Positions 27,488 through 37,178 of a DNA stretch of 64,000 nucleotides are shown here, piece by piece; the stretch's first letter is position 1; every line of letters starts with the position of its first letter. A program made the position numbers and the translations under genes. The notes under the pieces are model-generated. The model was not told the DNA's origin, did not search any database, and saw nothing but the letters and a program-made list of their open reading frames with translations. The DNA comes from JAALLB01 sp964502215 (GTDB lineage: Bacteria; Pseudomonadota; Alphaproteobacteria; Rhizobiales; Rhizobiaceae): the NCBI GenBank assembly GCA_964502215.1, contig CAZCUN010000010.1, positions 7,626-71,625 on the forward strand, read 5' to 3'.

Positions 27488-28433
27488 CCCAAAGCTGTTT
27501 GACGAAAATCAAATTCCTGAAGATACCAAAGCATTAAACGCCAAGCTAATTGCCTTTGCAGAATCAAACCCTTCTATGTGGGATTATTCCCCTGAAGCAG
27601 TTAGGCAAGCAAGACGTGAAGGTAAAGGCTCTTTTCCTTTAGAGGCTATGGATAATAATGCCCAGAACTTCACCATCCCAACAGCAGATGGTGACGTGAA
27701 ACTTCGCTCTATTAATCCAACTTCAAAAAAACCTCGTGGTGTTTTCTTACACATTCATGGTGGCGGTTGGATGTTAGGTGCGTGCGACTTACAAGATGAA
27801 CGATTAAAAGAATTAGCAGACGATACTGGCCTGATTTGCATTTCTGTAGATTATAGACTCGCACCAGAAGCACCCTATCCTGCTGCCAATGATGACTGTG
27901 AACAAGCGGCACTTTGGCTGGCTAAAGAAGGGCATAAAAAATTCAACACTGATTTTCTAGCAATTGGTGGTGATAGTGCAGGTGGGCAATTGACTGCTAA
28001 CGCACTGATTAGACTGCGCGACAAACATCAACTTACACCGTTTAATGCAGCAATTTTTATTGCAGGTGCATTTGATATGAGTGGCACTCCAAGCACACAA
28101 AATTTTCATGAAAAGCTTGTCTTAACAACAGCAGATATCCAAAATTTTGCTGCTGCTTACTTACAAAACAATGAAAATACAAAAGCGCCTGATATCTCAC
28201 CGCTTTATGCTGGTTTAGAGGGCATGCCGCCAGCGCATTTTAGTGTTGGCACGAAGGATGCGCTTTTAGATGATAGTCTTTTCATGGCTAATAAATGGAT
28301 CCAATCGCAATCTGATACTGAGCTGGATATTTATCCAGGTGCATGTCATGTTTTTCAATATTTTCCAGACCTTGCACAAACGAAGGAAAGTCGTAAAAGA
28401 ATGAGTGGATTTCTTAATCGACTGATAGGATAA
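27474..28433 (+). CDS. Alpha/beta hydrolase, hormone-sensitive lipase (HSL) family
   Basis: Esterase of 319 residues. The HGGG oxyanion motif is at 95-98, the nucleophile S168 in GDSAG, an acid in GTKDALLDDS, and the histidine in ACHVFQYF. There is no signal peptide, so it is cytoplasmic. GAGG lies nine bases before the ATG, inside the end of the symporter gene. Such enzymes hydrolyse short acyl esters; the natural substrate is unknown. It is followed within five bases by the DUF952 gene. Confidence 0.9.
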   Translation: MFLPDPKLFDENQIPEDTKALNAKLIAFAESNPSMWDYSPEAVRQARREGKGSFPLEAMDNNAQNFTIPTADGDVKLRSINPTSKKPRGVFLHIHGGGWMLGACDLQDERLKELADDTGLICISVDYRLAPEAPYPAANDDCEQAALWLAKEGHKKFNTDFLAIGGDSAGGQLTANALIRLRDKHQLTPFNAAIFIAGAFDMSGTPSTQNFHEKLVLTTADIQNFAAAYLQNNENTKAPDISPLYAGLEGMPPAHFSVGTKDALLDDSLFMANKWIQSQSDTELDIYPGACHVFQYFPDLAQTKESRKRMSGFLNRLIG

Positions 28434-28437
28434 GGTT

Positions 28438-28791
28438 TTGCAAGACGCTCCAGACTATATTTATAAAATAGCAACACAAGAACAATGGGAAGAAGCAATG
28501 GCTTGCGGCACCTTTAAAGGTGCGCCCATTGATCTAGCCGATGGTTATATCCATTTTTCAACAGCTGAACAAGCTCAGGAAACTGTGGCAAAACACTTTC
28601 ACGGTCAAACGAATTTGAAGCTTGTAAAAGTTGCAACCAAACCTTTAGGCGCAGCACTTAAGTGGGAAGTATCGCGTGGGGACGCACTTTTTCCGCATCT
28701 TTATGCCCCCCTAAAAACAAGCGATGCCTTGTCAGTGGTTGATCTATTAGAAGATAAGACTGGCGGCCATATTTTTCCGGATAATTTCTAA
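28438..28791 (+). CDS. DUF952 protein
   Basis: The 117 residues match the DUF952 pattern: IYKIATQEQWEEA near the start, then ADGYIHFSTAEQ and 'WEVSRGDALFPHLYAPL'. The biochemical role is unknown; the fold has been compared with ADP-ribosyltransferase-like proteins. It uses a TTG start at 28438. GATAAGG just upstream is the only ribosome site, and no ATG fits before the conserved domain. Its TAA overlaps the pyrD ATG by one base. Confidence 0.85.
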   Translation: MQDAPDYIYKIATQEQWEEAMACGTFKGAPIDLADGYIHFSTAEQAQETVAKHFHGQTNLKLVKVATKPLGAALKWEVSRGDALFPHLYAPLKTSDALSVVDLLEDKTGGHIFPDNF

Positions 28792-29876
28792 TGGGACTTT
28801 TTGATCTAGCCTCACAACTTGCTCGCCCTGCTCTGTTTTCTTTTTCACCAGAAAAAGCACACACACTTTCTATCAAAGCTTTAAAAAGTGGCGTTGTTCC
28901 AGGCGCTAGTTTTGCAAATGATGAACGCCTTGCGGTGAAGCTTGCTAATCTTAAATTTCCAAATCCAGTTGGTCTTGCAGCAGGCTATGACAAAAATGCA
29001 GAAGTGCCAGATGCCATTTTGAAACTGGGATTTGGCTTTACAGAAGTGGGTACGATTACACCGCTTGCTCAAGCGGGGAATGATAAGCCTCGTATTTTTA
29101 GATTGGTTGACGATGAAGCCGTTATCAATCGCCTTGGCTTTAATAACGAAGGTCATGTTGCAGCACTTTCCAGACTAGAGGCACGTAAACAAAACAAAGG
29201 GATTGTTGGTGTAAACATCGGGGCCAATAAAACTTCCGAAGATTTTGTTGCAGATTATGAAAAAGGGATTGGAGCTTTTTTTGATGTTGCCTCTTACTTC
29301 ACTGCGAATATTTCTTCGCCTAACACACCGGGCTTACGAAATTTACAAGCTGGGGAGGCGTTGACGTCTTTACTTGATCGTATTTTTGAGAAAGTCGGAA
29401 ACTGCGAAGCGAAGAAAAAAAAGATTGTGCCAGTTTTCTTAAAAATTGCTCCTGATCTTACCGAATACGAAATGGATGATATTGCAGAAGTTGTAAAAGA
29501 TTCTCATCTTGATGGATTAATTGTTTCCAACACAACGCTGGATCGCAAAGGGCTTAAAGACCAGAAACTAGCGCAAGAAGCAGGCGGCCTTTCTGGCAAG
29601 CCACTGTTTGAGAAATCTACAAAAGTTCTAGCCAACATGCGAATGCGCCTTGGACCAGATATGCCGCTGATTGGTGTCGGTGGTGTTTCAAGTGCGCAAG
29701 ATGTGATTTCAAAAATTGAAGCTGGGGCATCACTGGTGCAAATTTATACGGGTCTTATTTATGAAGGCCCATGTCTGCCAACCAAAATTATGGAAGGTTT
29801 GTCTAAGCATCTTGATGATAACAAGATTGGGAATATCAGTGAACTTGTTGGCACAAAAACCGATGATTGGCTTTGA
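28791..29876 (+). CDS. pyrD: Dihydroorotate dehydrogenase (quinone), class 2
   Basis: Membrane-associated flavoenzyme of pyrimidine synthesis that oxidises dihydroorotate with quinone. Its 361 residues have the class 2 N-terminal extension, GFGFTEVGTITPLAQ.GN..PR.FRL and NRLGFNNEG, the NISSPNTPGLRNLQ active-site strand with the catalytic serine region, and 'IGVGGVSS..D....I.AGASLVQIYTGLIYEGP'. It is coupled to DUF952 by TAATG, and arsC follows 10 bases later. Confidence 0.96.
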   Translation: MGLFDLASQLARPALFSFSPEKAHTLSIKALKSGVVPGASFANDERLAVKLANLKFPNPVGLAAGYDKNAEVPDAILKLGFGFTEVGTITPLAQAGNDKPRIFRLVDDEAVINRLGFNNEGHVAALSRLEARKQNKGIVGVNIGANKTSEDFVADYEKGIGAFFDVASYFTANISSPNTPGLRNLQAGEALTSLLDRIFEKVGNCEAKKKKIVPVFLKIAPDLTEYEMDDIAEVVKDSHLDGLIVSNTTLDRKGLKDQKLAQEAGGLSGKPLFEKSTKVLANMRMRLGPDMPLIGVGGVSSAQDVISKIEAGASLVQIYTGLIYEGPCLPTKIMEGLSKHLDDNKIGNISELVGTKTDDWL

Positions 29877-29886
29877 GGAAAGATAA

Positions 29887-30234
29887 ATGAGTGAAATTAC
29901 AATCTGGCATAATCCAAGATGCTCAAAATCAAGACAAACCCTTCAGCTTTTGCAAGATAAGGGTCATGAACCGACAGTTGTTGAATACTTAAAAGACGCG
30001 CCAGACCGCACGCAGATTTTACAAACTCTGGTGAAGCTTGGTCTGAGTGCACATGATCTCATGCGTCGCGGGGAAAGTGTTTACAAGGAACTTGGCTTAT
30101 CAAAAGATACTCCTGATAAAATATTAGTACAGGCCATGCATGATAATCCGATTTTGATTGAACGCCCTATCGTCTTTGCCAATGACAAAGCTTCTATTGG
30201 TCGTCCACCAGAACAGGTGCTGGATATCCTTTAA
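29887..30234 (+). CDS. arsC: Arsenate reductase, glutaredoxin-coupled (ArsC family)
   Basis: Thioredoxin-fold protein of 115 residues with the catalytic cysteine C12 in HNPRCSKSRQTL and the downstream RRGE.VYKELGL and PILIERPIV motifs of ArsC. It reduces arsenate with glutathione and glutaredoxin. There is no arsB, acr3 or arsR nearby, so it may be a housekeeping YffB/ArsC relative. Its stop codon overlaps that of the convergent MATE gene in TTAA (30231-30234). Confidence 0.88.
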   Translation: MSEITIWHNPRCSKSRQTLQLLQDKGHEPTVVEYLKDAPDRTQILQTLVKLGLSAHDLMRRGESVYKELGLSKDTPDKILVQAMHDNPILIERPIVFANDKASIGRPPEQVLDIL

Positions 30235-31574
30235 GCAGGGAATGTCTGGTGTACTTTGGGGGACAGTCTCGCAGATAATGTTAGCCCTCTGAAAATCACG
30301 AATGAATGTAGCGCAAGCCAAAGGCCATGATTGCCAAGTGGTTCTTTAACTAGCCACCAAACGCATAAATACCCAATGAGTGACACAACCATCATGATAC
30401 TCATATCACGTGACCAAGTCGCACCAATGAAAACCCCATCCATATGAAATGCCAACATGCCTGAAAGCGGAATAAAAGCTGCCCAAGCAAGGTAGATTAG
30501 CGCCTCTTGCCGCACTTCAGGAATAGTCGTTAAAATTGCGATGAGACTTGGCCCTGCTAACCAGAAGATGAAAGAGCAGACGAAAGCCATAATGGTACTC
30601 CATAGCAACGTCAGCTTGAAGCCACGCCAAAAACCATGCTTAAATTTAGCGCCAATGGAGCGCCCAACAATTTGTTCTGCTGCTGTTGCAAGGCCATCAA
30701 GAAAATAACCGGAGATCAAAAAGAAATGCATCAGAATGGCATTGGCGGCAAGTGTTGTATCCCCAAAGCCTGCACCTTGTGCTGTGAAATAAGCAAAGGC
30801 AAAAAGAAGTGTAAATGAGCGCAGCATAATGTCTGCATTGAGATTAACCAACCGCAACCATGCAGGACGATCCATAATGCGCTTGCGCGATGGGCGAATG
30901 GAATGATCCAGCATGCGCCAACAAACATAAGCGCCGACAAAGAAAGCCAGTACTTCGCCAATGATGGTAGCGATTGCAACGCCCTCAATGCCCCATTCTA
31001 AAACCAAACCTAAATAGATGCTGAACAGGATATTCGTACCATTGAGCAACACCTGAATAGCAAGTGTCATGTAAGAACGCCCAAGCCCTAAGAGCCAACC
31101 AACGATTACATAATTGCCCAGCGAAAAAGGTGCAGAAAGCATTCGGATTAGGAAGTAAGTTTTAGTGGCTTCAGCGACTGCTTCACTGGGTGCAATAAAC
31201 CAAAGCCCTAACATCACAATTATTGGGCTGAGCAATGCCATTATAAAGCCGCTTGATAGGGCAATTGCTAAGGCACGAAAAAGAATTGCTTGTTTTTCTT
31301 TTTCGTCTTCCGCACCAAAAGCCTGGGCGGTTAAGCCAGTTGTGCCTGAACGTAAAAAGTTAAACGTAGTGAAAACCAGATCAATGATAATCGCCCCAAC
31401 CGCCAGACCACCAATCAACGCCTCAACGCCAAGTCGTCCCACAACTGCGGTATCCACCAAACCCAGCAAGGGCGTGGTGATATAGGCTAGTGTCATAGGG
31501 ATTGCCAGTTGTAAAACTGACTTATGGGTTATCTCAAACTGTTTGGTTTGAGATGATCCCGAAGCATCACTCAT
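30231..31574 (-). CDS. MATE-family multidrug/toxin exporter (DinF-like)
   Basis: The 447 residues form 12 predicted helices in two similar halves; the first half starts LAIPMTLAYITTPLLGLVDTAVVGRLG, a DinF-type MATE signature. It exports cationic compounds using a sodium or proton gradient. The start codon overlaps the stop of the DUF6460 gene by ATGA (31571-31574), so the two form an operon. Confidence 0.92.
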   Translation of the reverse strand: MSDASGSSQTKQFEITHKSVLQLAIPMTLAYITTPLLGLVDTAVVGRLGVEALIGGLAVGAIIIDLVFTTFNFLRSGTTGLTAQAFGAEDEKEKQAILFRALAIALSSGFIMALLSPIIVMLGLWFIAPSEAVAEATKTYFLIRMLSAPFSLGNYVIVGWLLGLGRSYMTLAIQVLLNGTNILFSIYLGLVLEWGIEGVAIATIIGEVLAFFVGAYVCWRMLDHSIRPSRKRIMDRPAWLRLVNLNADIMLRSFTLLFAFAYFTAQGAGFGDTTLAANAILMHFFLISGYFLDGLATAAEQIVGRSIGAKFKHGFWRGFKLTLLWSTIMAFVCSFIFWLAGPSLIAILTTIPEVRQEALIYLAWAAFIPLSGMLAFHMDGVFIGATWSRDMSIMMVVSLIGYLCVWWLVKEPLGNHGLWLALHSFVIFRGLTLSARLSPKVHQTFPA

Positions 31575-31837
31575 TTTTTGAAATTAAGAAAACGAAGGAT
31601 GAGGAAGATTGGCACAACAATGCCAGCGCCTAACAAGAAATAACTTCCCACTTTGCCCAATGCTTCAAAGCCAAGATTGTAGATGCTAACGAAGAAATCA
31701 CGGATGCCATACCAGACATCTATTGGGGTGAAGTTTAGCGCACTCATGATAATGCCGACCACAAATGAAATAATCAAAAGCTTGATGATCGTGCGGCCAA
31801 GGCTATCGCCTAGAAATGTGGTTAGTTTATCAGACAT
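31571..31837 (-). CDS. DUF6460 small membrane protein
   Basis: The 88 residues begin MSDKLTTFLGDSLGRTIIKLLIISFVVGI and contain two membrane segments (about 17-35 and 62-82). The family is, to my knowledge, common in Hyphomicrobiales and of unknown function. It is upstream of and overlaps the MATE exporter gene. Confidence 0.7.
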   Translation of the reverse strand: MSDKLTTFLGDSLGRTIIKLLIISFVVGIIMSALNFTPIDVWYGIRDFFVSIYNLGFEALGKVGSYFLLGAGIVVPIFLILRFLNFKK

Positions 31838-31901
31838 GGTTCTTCCCCGAATAATCTCCTTCGTCTTAGGTATAGATGGAAGCAGAGGTTTTCAAGAAAA
31901 A

Positions 31902-32654
31902 CTATTGAAGACCAACAGGATCAACAATGCCACGTTTGCAGCCAATAGGGAGTTTGGGGGACATTTCTATAAGGGCTTCTTCTGAAGGAATGCTATCTAA
32001 CTTAGGCACTACATAACTTATTTTAATTTCATTTATGAGCGTTCTCTTTCCATCGCGTTTACACGAAATAGCAATTCTTTTTCCCATGCCATTGCCAAAA
32101 TAATTATTCATAATCTTTACAATTTGAGTAGCAGTGACTTCCCTACCTATATTGTCTGCAAATAAATCACGCAATGGAGATTTATTAATCCTCTCCAGCA
32201 TACGCAATGATTCTCGATAATAGCCTAGTGGTGTCGTTGCATCGCCCATGCAAGTGCCATGTTTATACCATTCATGCCTATGCAGATTGGAACGATATCC
32301 AGGCATTTGACGAGATAGTTCTTTGCGCCATCTCTCTGAGATATCAAGCTTTGGTAATTCATTCCAGCGTCCCCGCTTGTCTAATGCAATAAGGTCTTTT
32401 GGAACACCGCAGTAAATATTATTTCTTGGTTGTGGCCACAGACCATGAAGTGAAAAATTATTTGCATCAAAGCGGTTTGCACGCTGTGAACGACATTCTG
32501 GTTTATTTGGCTTTTGCTCGCAAAAAGCTGTCTGCCAACTAAGTGCAAGAACATATGCGTTAGGTTCTCTTGCCTTATAGCCTCCCCAATAAAGCCAACC
32601 CACCGCTAAAACTACTGCGCTTAAAAACAGGATGTTAAAAATTTCTTTTTTCAT
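31902..32654 (-). CDS. Ribonuclease T2 family protein
   Basis: Exported endoribonuclease type. The N-terminal segment 7-25 is a signal peptide or anchor. The two active-site motifs are complete: FSLHGLWP with H70 and HEWYKHGTC with H127, E128 and H132. At 250 residues it has several cysteines that can form family disulfides. The likely site is the periplasm, where it may scavenge RNA; this is inferred from the fold and signal. It diverges from the helicase gene, 36 bases apart. Confidence 0.92.
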   Translation of the reverse strand: MKKEIFNILFLSAVVLAVGWLYWGGYKAREPNAYVLALSWQTAFCEQKPNKPECRSQRANRFDANNFSLHGLWPQPRNNIYCGVPKDLIALDKRGRWNELPKLDISERWRKELSRQMPGYRSNLHRHEWYKHGTCMGDATTPLGYYRESLRMLERINKSPLRDLFADNIGREVTATQIVKIMNNYFGNGMGKRIAISCKRDGKRTLINEIKISYVVPKLDSIPSEEALIEMSPKLPIGCKRGIVDPVGLQ

Positions 32655-32690
32655 TCGACCTTCGCACCTCTCCTCACTACATTACATAGG

Positions 32691-35216
32691 GTGAAACAAA
32701 ATACGACCCTCAATTCTAGCGGTGAAACCCTGCCCTTTGATTTGCCTGCGCCATTTGAAAAGTGGTTTGCACAAAATGGCTGGCGCCCGCGTGCGCATCA
32801 GTTGGGCTTACTTTCTAAAACGCAAGCTGGCCTTTCCACGCTTTTAATTGCGCCTACTGGGGCAGGGAAAACACTGGCTGGATTTTTACCAACCCTAGTT
32901 GAACTTTCGCAACAAAAGAAACACAAGCCAGGCCAAAAAAAACGCGGTGTCCATACGCTTTATATTTCGCCTCTAAAAGCGCTTGCAGTTGATATTAAAC
33001 GCAATCTTGAAAAGCCTATTGAAGAAATGGGGCTTAATATAGAGATTGAAACACGCACAGGGGATACATCCGCCTCACGGCGCCAGCGTCAGAAACTTTC
33101 TCCGCCACAGATCATGCTGACCACGCCTGAGCAATTGGCATTGTTGATTTCAAACAAAGATGCAGAGCAGTTTTTTGATGGGCTTGAAACGGTTATCTTT
33201 GATGAGCTGCATTCGCTAGTGACTTCCAAACGCGGGCAGCTTTTGTCGCTTGGTTTAGCGCGGTTGAGAACGCTTCGACCTCAACTTAAAACCATTGGCC
33301 TTTCTGCAACGGTTTCAAATCCTGATGATTTGCGTCGCTGGCTGGTGAGACAACCGCCCTTGGGTGAGATTGCAACTTCGCAATTAATCAAGCTTGAAGG
33401 TGGGGCAAAACCAAATATTACGATTTTAAAATCAGAAGAGCGTGTCCCGTGGTCAGGTCATTCTGCGCGCTATGCAATGGCTGAGGTTTATGAGGCGATT
33501 AAACAACACCAAACAACATTGCTGTTTGTAAATACGCGTTCGCAAGCGGAAATGTTGTTTCAATCGCTTTGGAAAATAAACGATGATACATTACCGATCG
33601 CGCTTCATCATGGTTCTCTGGATGTAAGCCAACGCCGCCGTGTAGAAGAAGCAATGCAACGCAATGAACTGCGTGCGGTGATTGCCACATCAACGCTTGA
33701 TCTTGGTATAGATTGGGGTGATGTGGATCTCGTGGTGCATGTAGGTGCGCCTAAGGGTGCAAGCCGATTGGCACAACGTATTGGCCGCGCTAATCACCGT
33801 ATTGATGAACCCTCACGCGCTATTCTTGTTCCATCAAACCGTTTTGAAGTGATGGAATGTCAGGCGGCATTGGATGCTAACTATTTAGGTGCGCAAGATA
33901 CACCTGCGCTTCGTGAAGGTGCGCTTGATGTTTTGGCTCAACATATTTTAGGCACTGCCTGTGCTGGGCCTTTTTTTGCCGATCAACTTTATGAAGAAAT
34001 TACCTCTGCCGCGCCTTTTGCAAATGTAACGCGTGAGAAATTTGATCTGGCTTTGCAGTTTGTCGCAACCGGTGGCTATGCGCTCAAGTCCTATGAGCAA
34101 TATGCAAAAATCAGACACGTTGAAGATGGAAGCTGGCGGCTCACCCACCCTCGCCTTGCGCAACGGTACCGTATGAACTGCGGCACGATTATTCAAGCAC
34201 CCATGCTGGATGTGCGCCTTACACGCAAGAAAGGAAAAAACGCAAGTTTTCAAGGCGGACCTATGTTGGGTAAAATTGAAGAGAATTTTATAGAAAGCCT
34301 ATCGCCTGGTGATACGTTTATGTTTGCAGGTCAAACACTTCGTCTTGAAGGCATTCGTGAAGCCGCCTGTTATGTTTCTAAGGCGCATGGCAGTGATCCG
34401 AAAGTACCATCTTATATTGGTGGCAGTTTTCCACTTTCAACTTATCTGGCAGAGTTGGTGCGTGAAATGCTTTCCGACCCTAAGCTTAGGGACAAGCTTC
34501 CAGCGCAAGTTAGTGAATGGCTTTTAATTCAAAAAGAAAACTCAATTCTTCCCAGTAAGAATGATTTGCTAGTTGAAACTTTCCCCCGTGGTGATCGGTT
34601 TTATATGGTGGCTTATCCGTTTGAAGGAAGGCTTGCGCACCAAACATTAGGTATGTTGCTTACTCGCAGGTTAGAGCGCATGAAAGCTAAGCCGCTTGGG
34701 TTTGTTGCAAGTGACTATGCGATTGCTGTTTGGGGTTTGAAAGATTTCTCCAAACTCTTTGCAGATGGCAAGCCATTGCTCGAAGAACTTTTTGATGAAG
34801 ACATGTTGGGCGATGATCTTGAAACATGGTTAGACGAATCCTTTCTGCTCAAACGTACCTTCAGAGATTGCGCCACGATTGCAGGACTAATTGAAAGACG
34901 TTTTCCGGGCAAAGAAAAAACTGGGCGGCAGATGACAGTTTCTTCTGATCTTATTTATGATGTACTTCGCACGCATGAGCCTGATCATATATTGCTACAA
35001 GCAACGCGGCAGGAAGCTGCTTATGGGTTATTGGATATTAGACGTTTGGGCGAGATGTTATCGCGTATAAGTTCGCGAATCGTGCATAAGCCTTTAGATA
35101 AGATTTCACCTCTTGCTGTTCCAATCATGATGGAAATTGGCAAGGAGGGCATTGCAGGAGAAGCGCAAGAGAGCTTGCTGGCAGAAGCTGCAACAGGATT
35201 ATTGGATTTGGACTAA
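32691..35216 (+). CDS. Ligase-associated DNA-damage-response DEXH-box helicase (Lhr-like)
   Basis: The 841-residue superfamily 2 helicase has Walker A APTGAGKT at 54-61, motif II FDELH near 171, GLSATVSNP, and the C-terminal RecA domain with IATSTLDLGIDWGDVD and QRIGRANHR, followed by the Lhr-type winged-helix and DUF4145-like extension. The start is GTG at 32691 with only a weak ribosome site. It is coupled by TAATG to pdeM. In many proteobacteria this pair sits with an ATP-dependent DNA ligase and an exonuclease; neither is in the window. Confidence 0.9.
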   Translation: MKQNTTLNSSGETLPFDLPAPFEKWFAQNGWRPRAHQLGLLSKTQAGLSTLLIAPTGAGKTLAGFLPTLVELSQQKKHKPGQKKRGVHTLYISPLKALAVDIKRNLEKPIEEMGLNIEIETRTGDTSASRRQRQKLSPPQIMLTTPEQLALLISNKDAEQFFDGLETVIFDELHSLVTSKRGQLLSLGLARLRTLRPQLKTIGLSATVSNPDDLRRWLVRQPPLGEIATSQLIKLEGGAKPNITILKSEERVPWSGHSARYAMAEVYEAIKQHQTTLLFVNTRSQAEMLFQSLWKINDDTLPIALHHGSLDVSQRRRVEEAMQRNELRAVIATSTLDLGIDWGDVDLVVHVGAPKGASRLAQRIGRANHRIDEPSRAILVPSNRFEVMECQAALDANYLGAQDTPALREGALDVLAQHILGTACAGPFFADQLYEEITSAAPFANVTREKFDLALQFVATGGYALKSYEQYAKIRHVEDGSWRLTHPRLAQRYRMNCGTIIQAPMLDVRLTRKKGKNASFQGGPMLGKIEENFIESLSPGDTFMFAGQTLRLEGIREAACYVSKAHGSDPKVPSYIGGSFPLSTYLAELVREMLSDPKLRDKLPAQVSEWLLIQKENSILPSKNDLLVETFPRGDRFYMVAYPFEGRLAHQTLGMLLTRRLERMKAKPLGFVASDYAIAVWGLKDFSKLFADGKPLLEELFDEDMLGDDLETWLDESFLLKRTFRDCATIAGLIERRFPGKEKTGRQMTVSSDLIYDVLRTHEPDHILLQATRQEAAYGLLDIRRLGEMLSRISSRIVHKPLDKISPLAVPIMMEIGKEGIAGEAQESLLAEAATGLLDLD

Positions 35217-35926
35217 TGATAGATTTTGAAAACCAAAATCAGATGGTTGGTATGCAAGTTAGTTTCATGGGCAATACACTCAGCCTTGATCCAAGCGGTT
35301 GTTTATTTTGGCATGAAGAAAAGCTGTTAGTTGTCTCAGATTTACATCTTGAAAAAGGGTCATCTTTTGCCGCAAAAAAGAGCTTATTCATGCCGCCTTA
35401 TGATACGCAGGCAACGCTTGAAAAGCTTGCTTTACGAATTGCGCATTGGCAGCCAAAAACTGTTTTGTCTTTAGGTGATAGCTTTCATGATGATGATGCC
35501 GCAACGCGATTGCCAAACAGTTATAAACAACACCTGACGCAATTAATGCATGATCGAGAATGGATATGGGTTAGTGGCAATCATGACCCAACCCCTCCCA
35601 AAGATTTAGGGGGTACGTTTTGTGAAGAGGTGCAGATTGGAACTGTAAACTTCTGCCACGAACCAATGATTGATTTTAAACTGGGCGAGATAGCAGGACA
35701 TTTACACCCCTCATCGAAAATCAGACAAAGAGGCAAGAATGTAAGGCGACGCTGTTTTATTGGAGATAATAAACGCATGATCATGCCAGCCTTTGGCTCA
35801 TTTACAGGCGGATTAAATGTTTTAGATCGCGCTTATGACGAGTTGTTTTCTGCGCGTAATTTTACGACATGGCTGGTAAGTGGTGAAAATATTTTTGAAA
35901 TAGATGGTAAGAAACTTGTTAAATAA
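35216..35926 (+). CDS. pdeM: Ligase-associated DNA-damage-response endonuclease PdeM
   Basis: Calcineurin-like metallophosphoesterase of 236 residues. The metal-binding motifs are in order: SDLHLEKG (D42, H44), GDSFHDDD, GNHDP, and GHLHP. It is the fixed partner of the Lhr-like helicase and overlaps its stop by one base. A role in processing damaged DNA ends is known only by association. Confidence 0.9.
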   Translation: MIDFENQNQMVGMQVSFMGNTLSLDPSGCLFWHEEKLLVVSDLHLEKGSSFAAKKSLFMPPYDTQATLEKLALRIAHWQPKTVLSLGDSFHDDDAATRLPNSYKQHLTQLMHDREWIWVSGNHDPTPPKDLGGTFCEEVQIGTVNFCHEPMIDFKLGEIAGHLHPSSKIRQRGKNVRRRCFIGDNKRMIMPAFGSFTGGLNVLDRAYDELFSARNFTTWLVSGENIFEIDGKKLVK

Positions 35927-35933
35927 AGCCTGA

Positions 35934-36377
35934 TTAAGCGACTGCTAATAGCACCAGTACATGTGCTGCCACGACTAAAAATGTCAATGTAATTCTAATC
36001 TTACCAAACCAAGGGGCTGTTTTCCCCTCATTATTATAAAAGCTATCCCACGCACCTTGGATGGAAAATAAAAGTAACAATGCAAGAATGCAGTAGGCAT
36101 CTGGTAACAGCAATACGAACCAAGCTAGAATTGATGGTATAACAGATAATAAAAGATTTTTATTTTCATCGGGCTCATGGGCAATTGCAAAGCCCCAGCG
36201 AATACCCCCTAAAAAAGATAAAATAAGCGCTGACCAGATTTTAAAAACATCAAATAGGCTTACAAAAAATTCATTAGCGGTGCCTAATTTGAATAAAGCA
36301 ATTGCTAAGACCGCAAATGGAATAAAGCCAGCTAGTGACAATATCCATGCCAGATTTTTTGTTTTTAAATTCGTCAA
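35934..36377 (-). CDS. DUF3429 membrane protein
   Basis: The 147 residues contain four hydrophobic segments. 'IWSALILSFLGGIRWGFAI' is the DUF3429 signature. Function unknown; an inner-membrane location is predicted. It is convergent with pdeM (7 bases apart) and follows the TIGR02186 gene by 18 bases, so it is probably the third gene of that operon. Confidence 0.8.
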   Translation of the reverse strand: MTNLKTKNLAWILSLAGFIPFAVLAIALFKLGTANEFFVSLFDVFKIWSALILSFLGGIRWGFAIAHEPDENKNLLLSVIPSILAWFVLLLPDAYCILALLLLFSIQGAWDSFYNNEGKTAPWFGKIRITLTFLVVAAHVLVLLAVA

Positions 36378-36395
36378 AATCTAACACCTTTTGAA

Positions 36396-37178
36396 TCAGT
36401 TTTTTCGGAACATAGCGTTTGCAGCCCACCCCGTAAATATAGCCATCAATACAGCCATTATACCGTAGAGCAAACCTTGCTCATGCGCGAGGTCATAAAT
36501 CCAGCGTTCAAAGCCAACTTTTTCTATTACAAAACTTGATTTATTCGTATTTAAAATTTCGCCGTTTCGAAACAAATAAGCCGTTACATTATGTTTGCCA
36601 ATTGGAACATTTGCTGGAATTGAAAGTGTTGCGCGAAACAGGCTTGGGCTTAGTTGTTTTAACGTGCCAGGAATTTCTGAGAATAAATCTTGTTGAATAC
36701 GTAATCGGCGAAGCGCGTCAGAAAACTCGCCTGGGTTCATGATGAGCCTTTTTTGCCCTTCAATTGGAATATTTTTACCAAGATTATCAATACCCAAACT
36801 ATTTGGCGCAAGTTCAATTGCATTAGAAATCAAGTTTAATGGGCGAGCAGAAAGGATAGAATAAAAAGACGGAACTGCCTCATATTTCTCGGACTGATTA
36901 TTAATCCATATGCCGCCAATTCTTTCTTTCTTGCGAATGATGACGTCTTCTGGTGCACCCTCAACGCGTACCACTACATCATATTCACCTCTGAAAAGTG
37001 CTGCTTGTTCAGTTGTTTCTATCGAACCAAAAATAACAATTTCAGCACCATCAAAACTAGAGCTTACGGGAACTTGATCCACTGAAATTCCCATTTGCAA
37101 GGATTCCGCTTTGGATGATGAACTTATAAATATTATACAAAGTAGTGAGGCTAAGAATAAAGAGAGAAAATTTTTCAT
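36396..37178 (-). CDS. TIGR02186-type membrane-anchored periplasmic protein
   Basis: The 260 residues begin with a signal peptide (1-24), continue as a beta-rich periplasmic domain (MGISVDQVPVSSSFDGAEIVIFGSI near the start, typical of the family), and end in a single membrane helix (about 234-255) with a short basic tail. The family is known almost only as a partner of TauE/SafE permeases in alphaproteobacteria. Its ATG overlaps the tauE-like stop by one base (TAATG). Role unknown; an accessory subunit of the exporter is the obvious inference. Confidence 0.82.
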   Translation of the reverse strand: MKNFLSLFLASLLCIIFISSSSKAESLQMGISVDQVPVSSSFDGAEIVIFGSIETTEQAALFRGEYDVVVRVEGAPEDVIIRKKERIGGIWINNQSEKYEAVPSFYSILSARPLNLISNAIELAPNSLGIDNLGKNIPIEGQKRLIMNPGEFSDALRRLRIQQDLFSEIPGTLKQLSPSLFRATLSIPANVPIGKHNVTAYLFRNGEILNTNKSSFVIEKVGFERWIYDLAHEQGLLYGIMAVLMAIFTGWAANAMFRKN

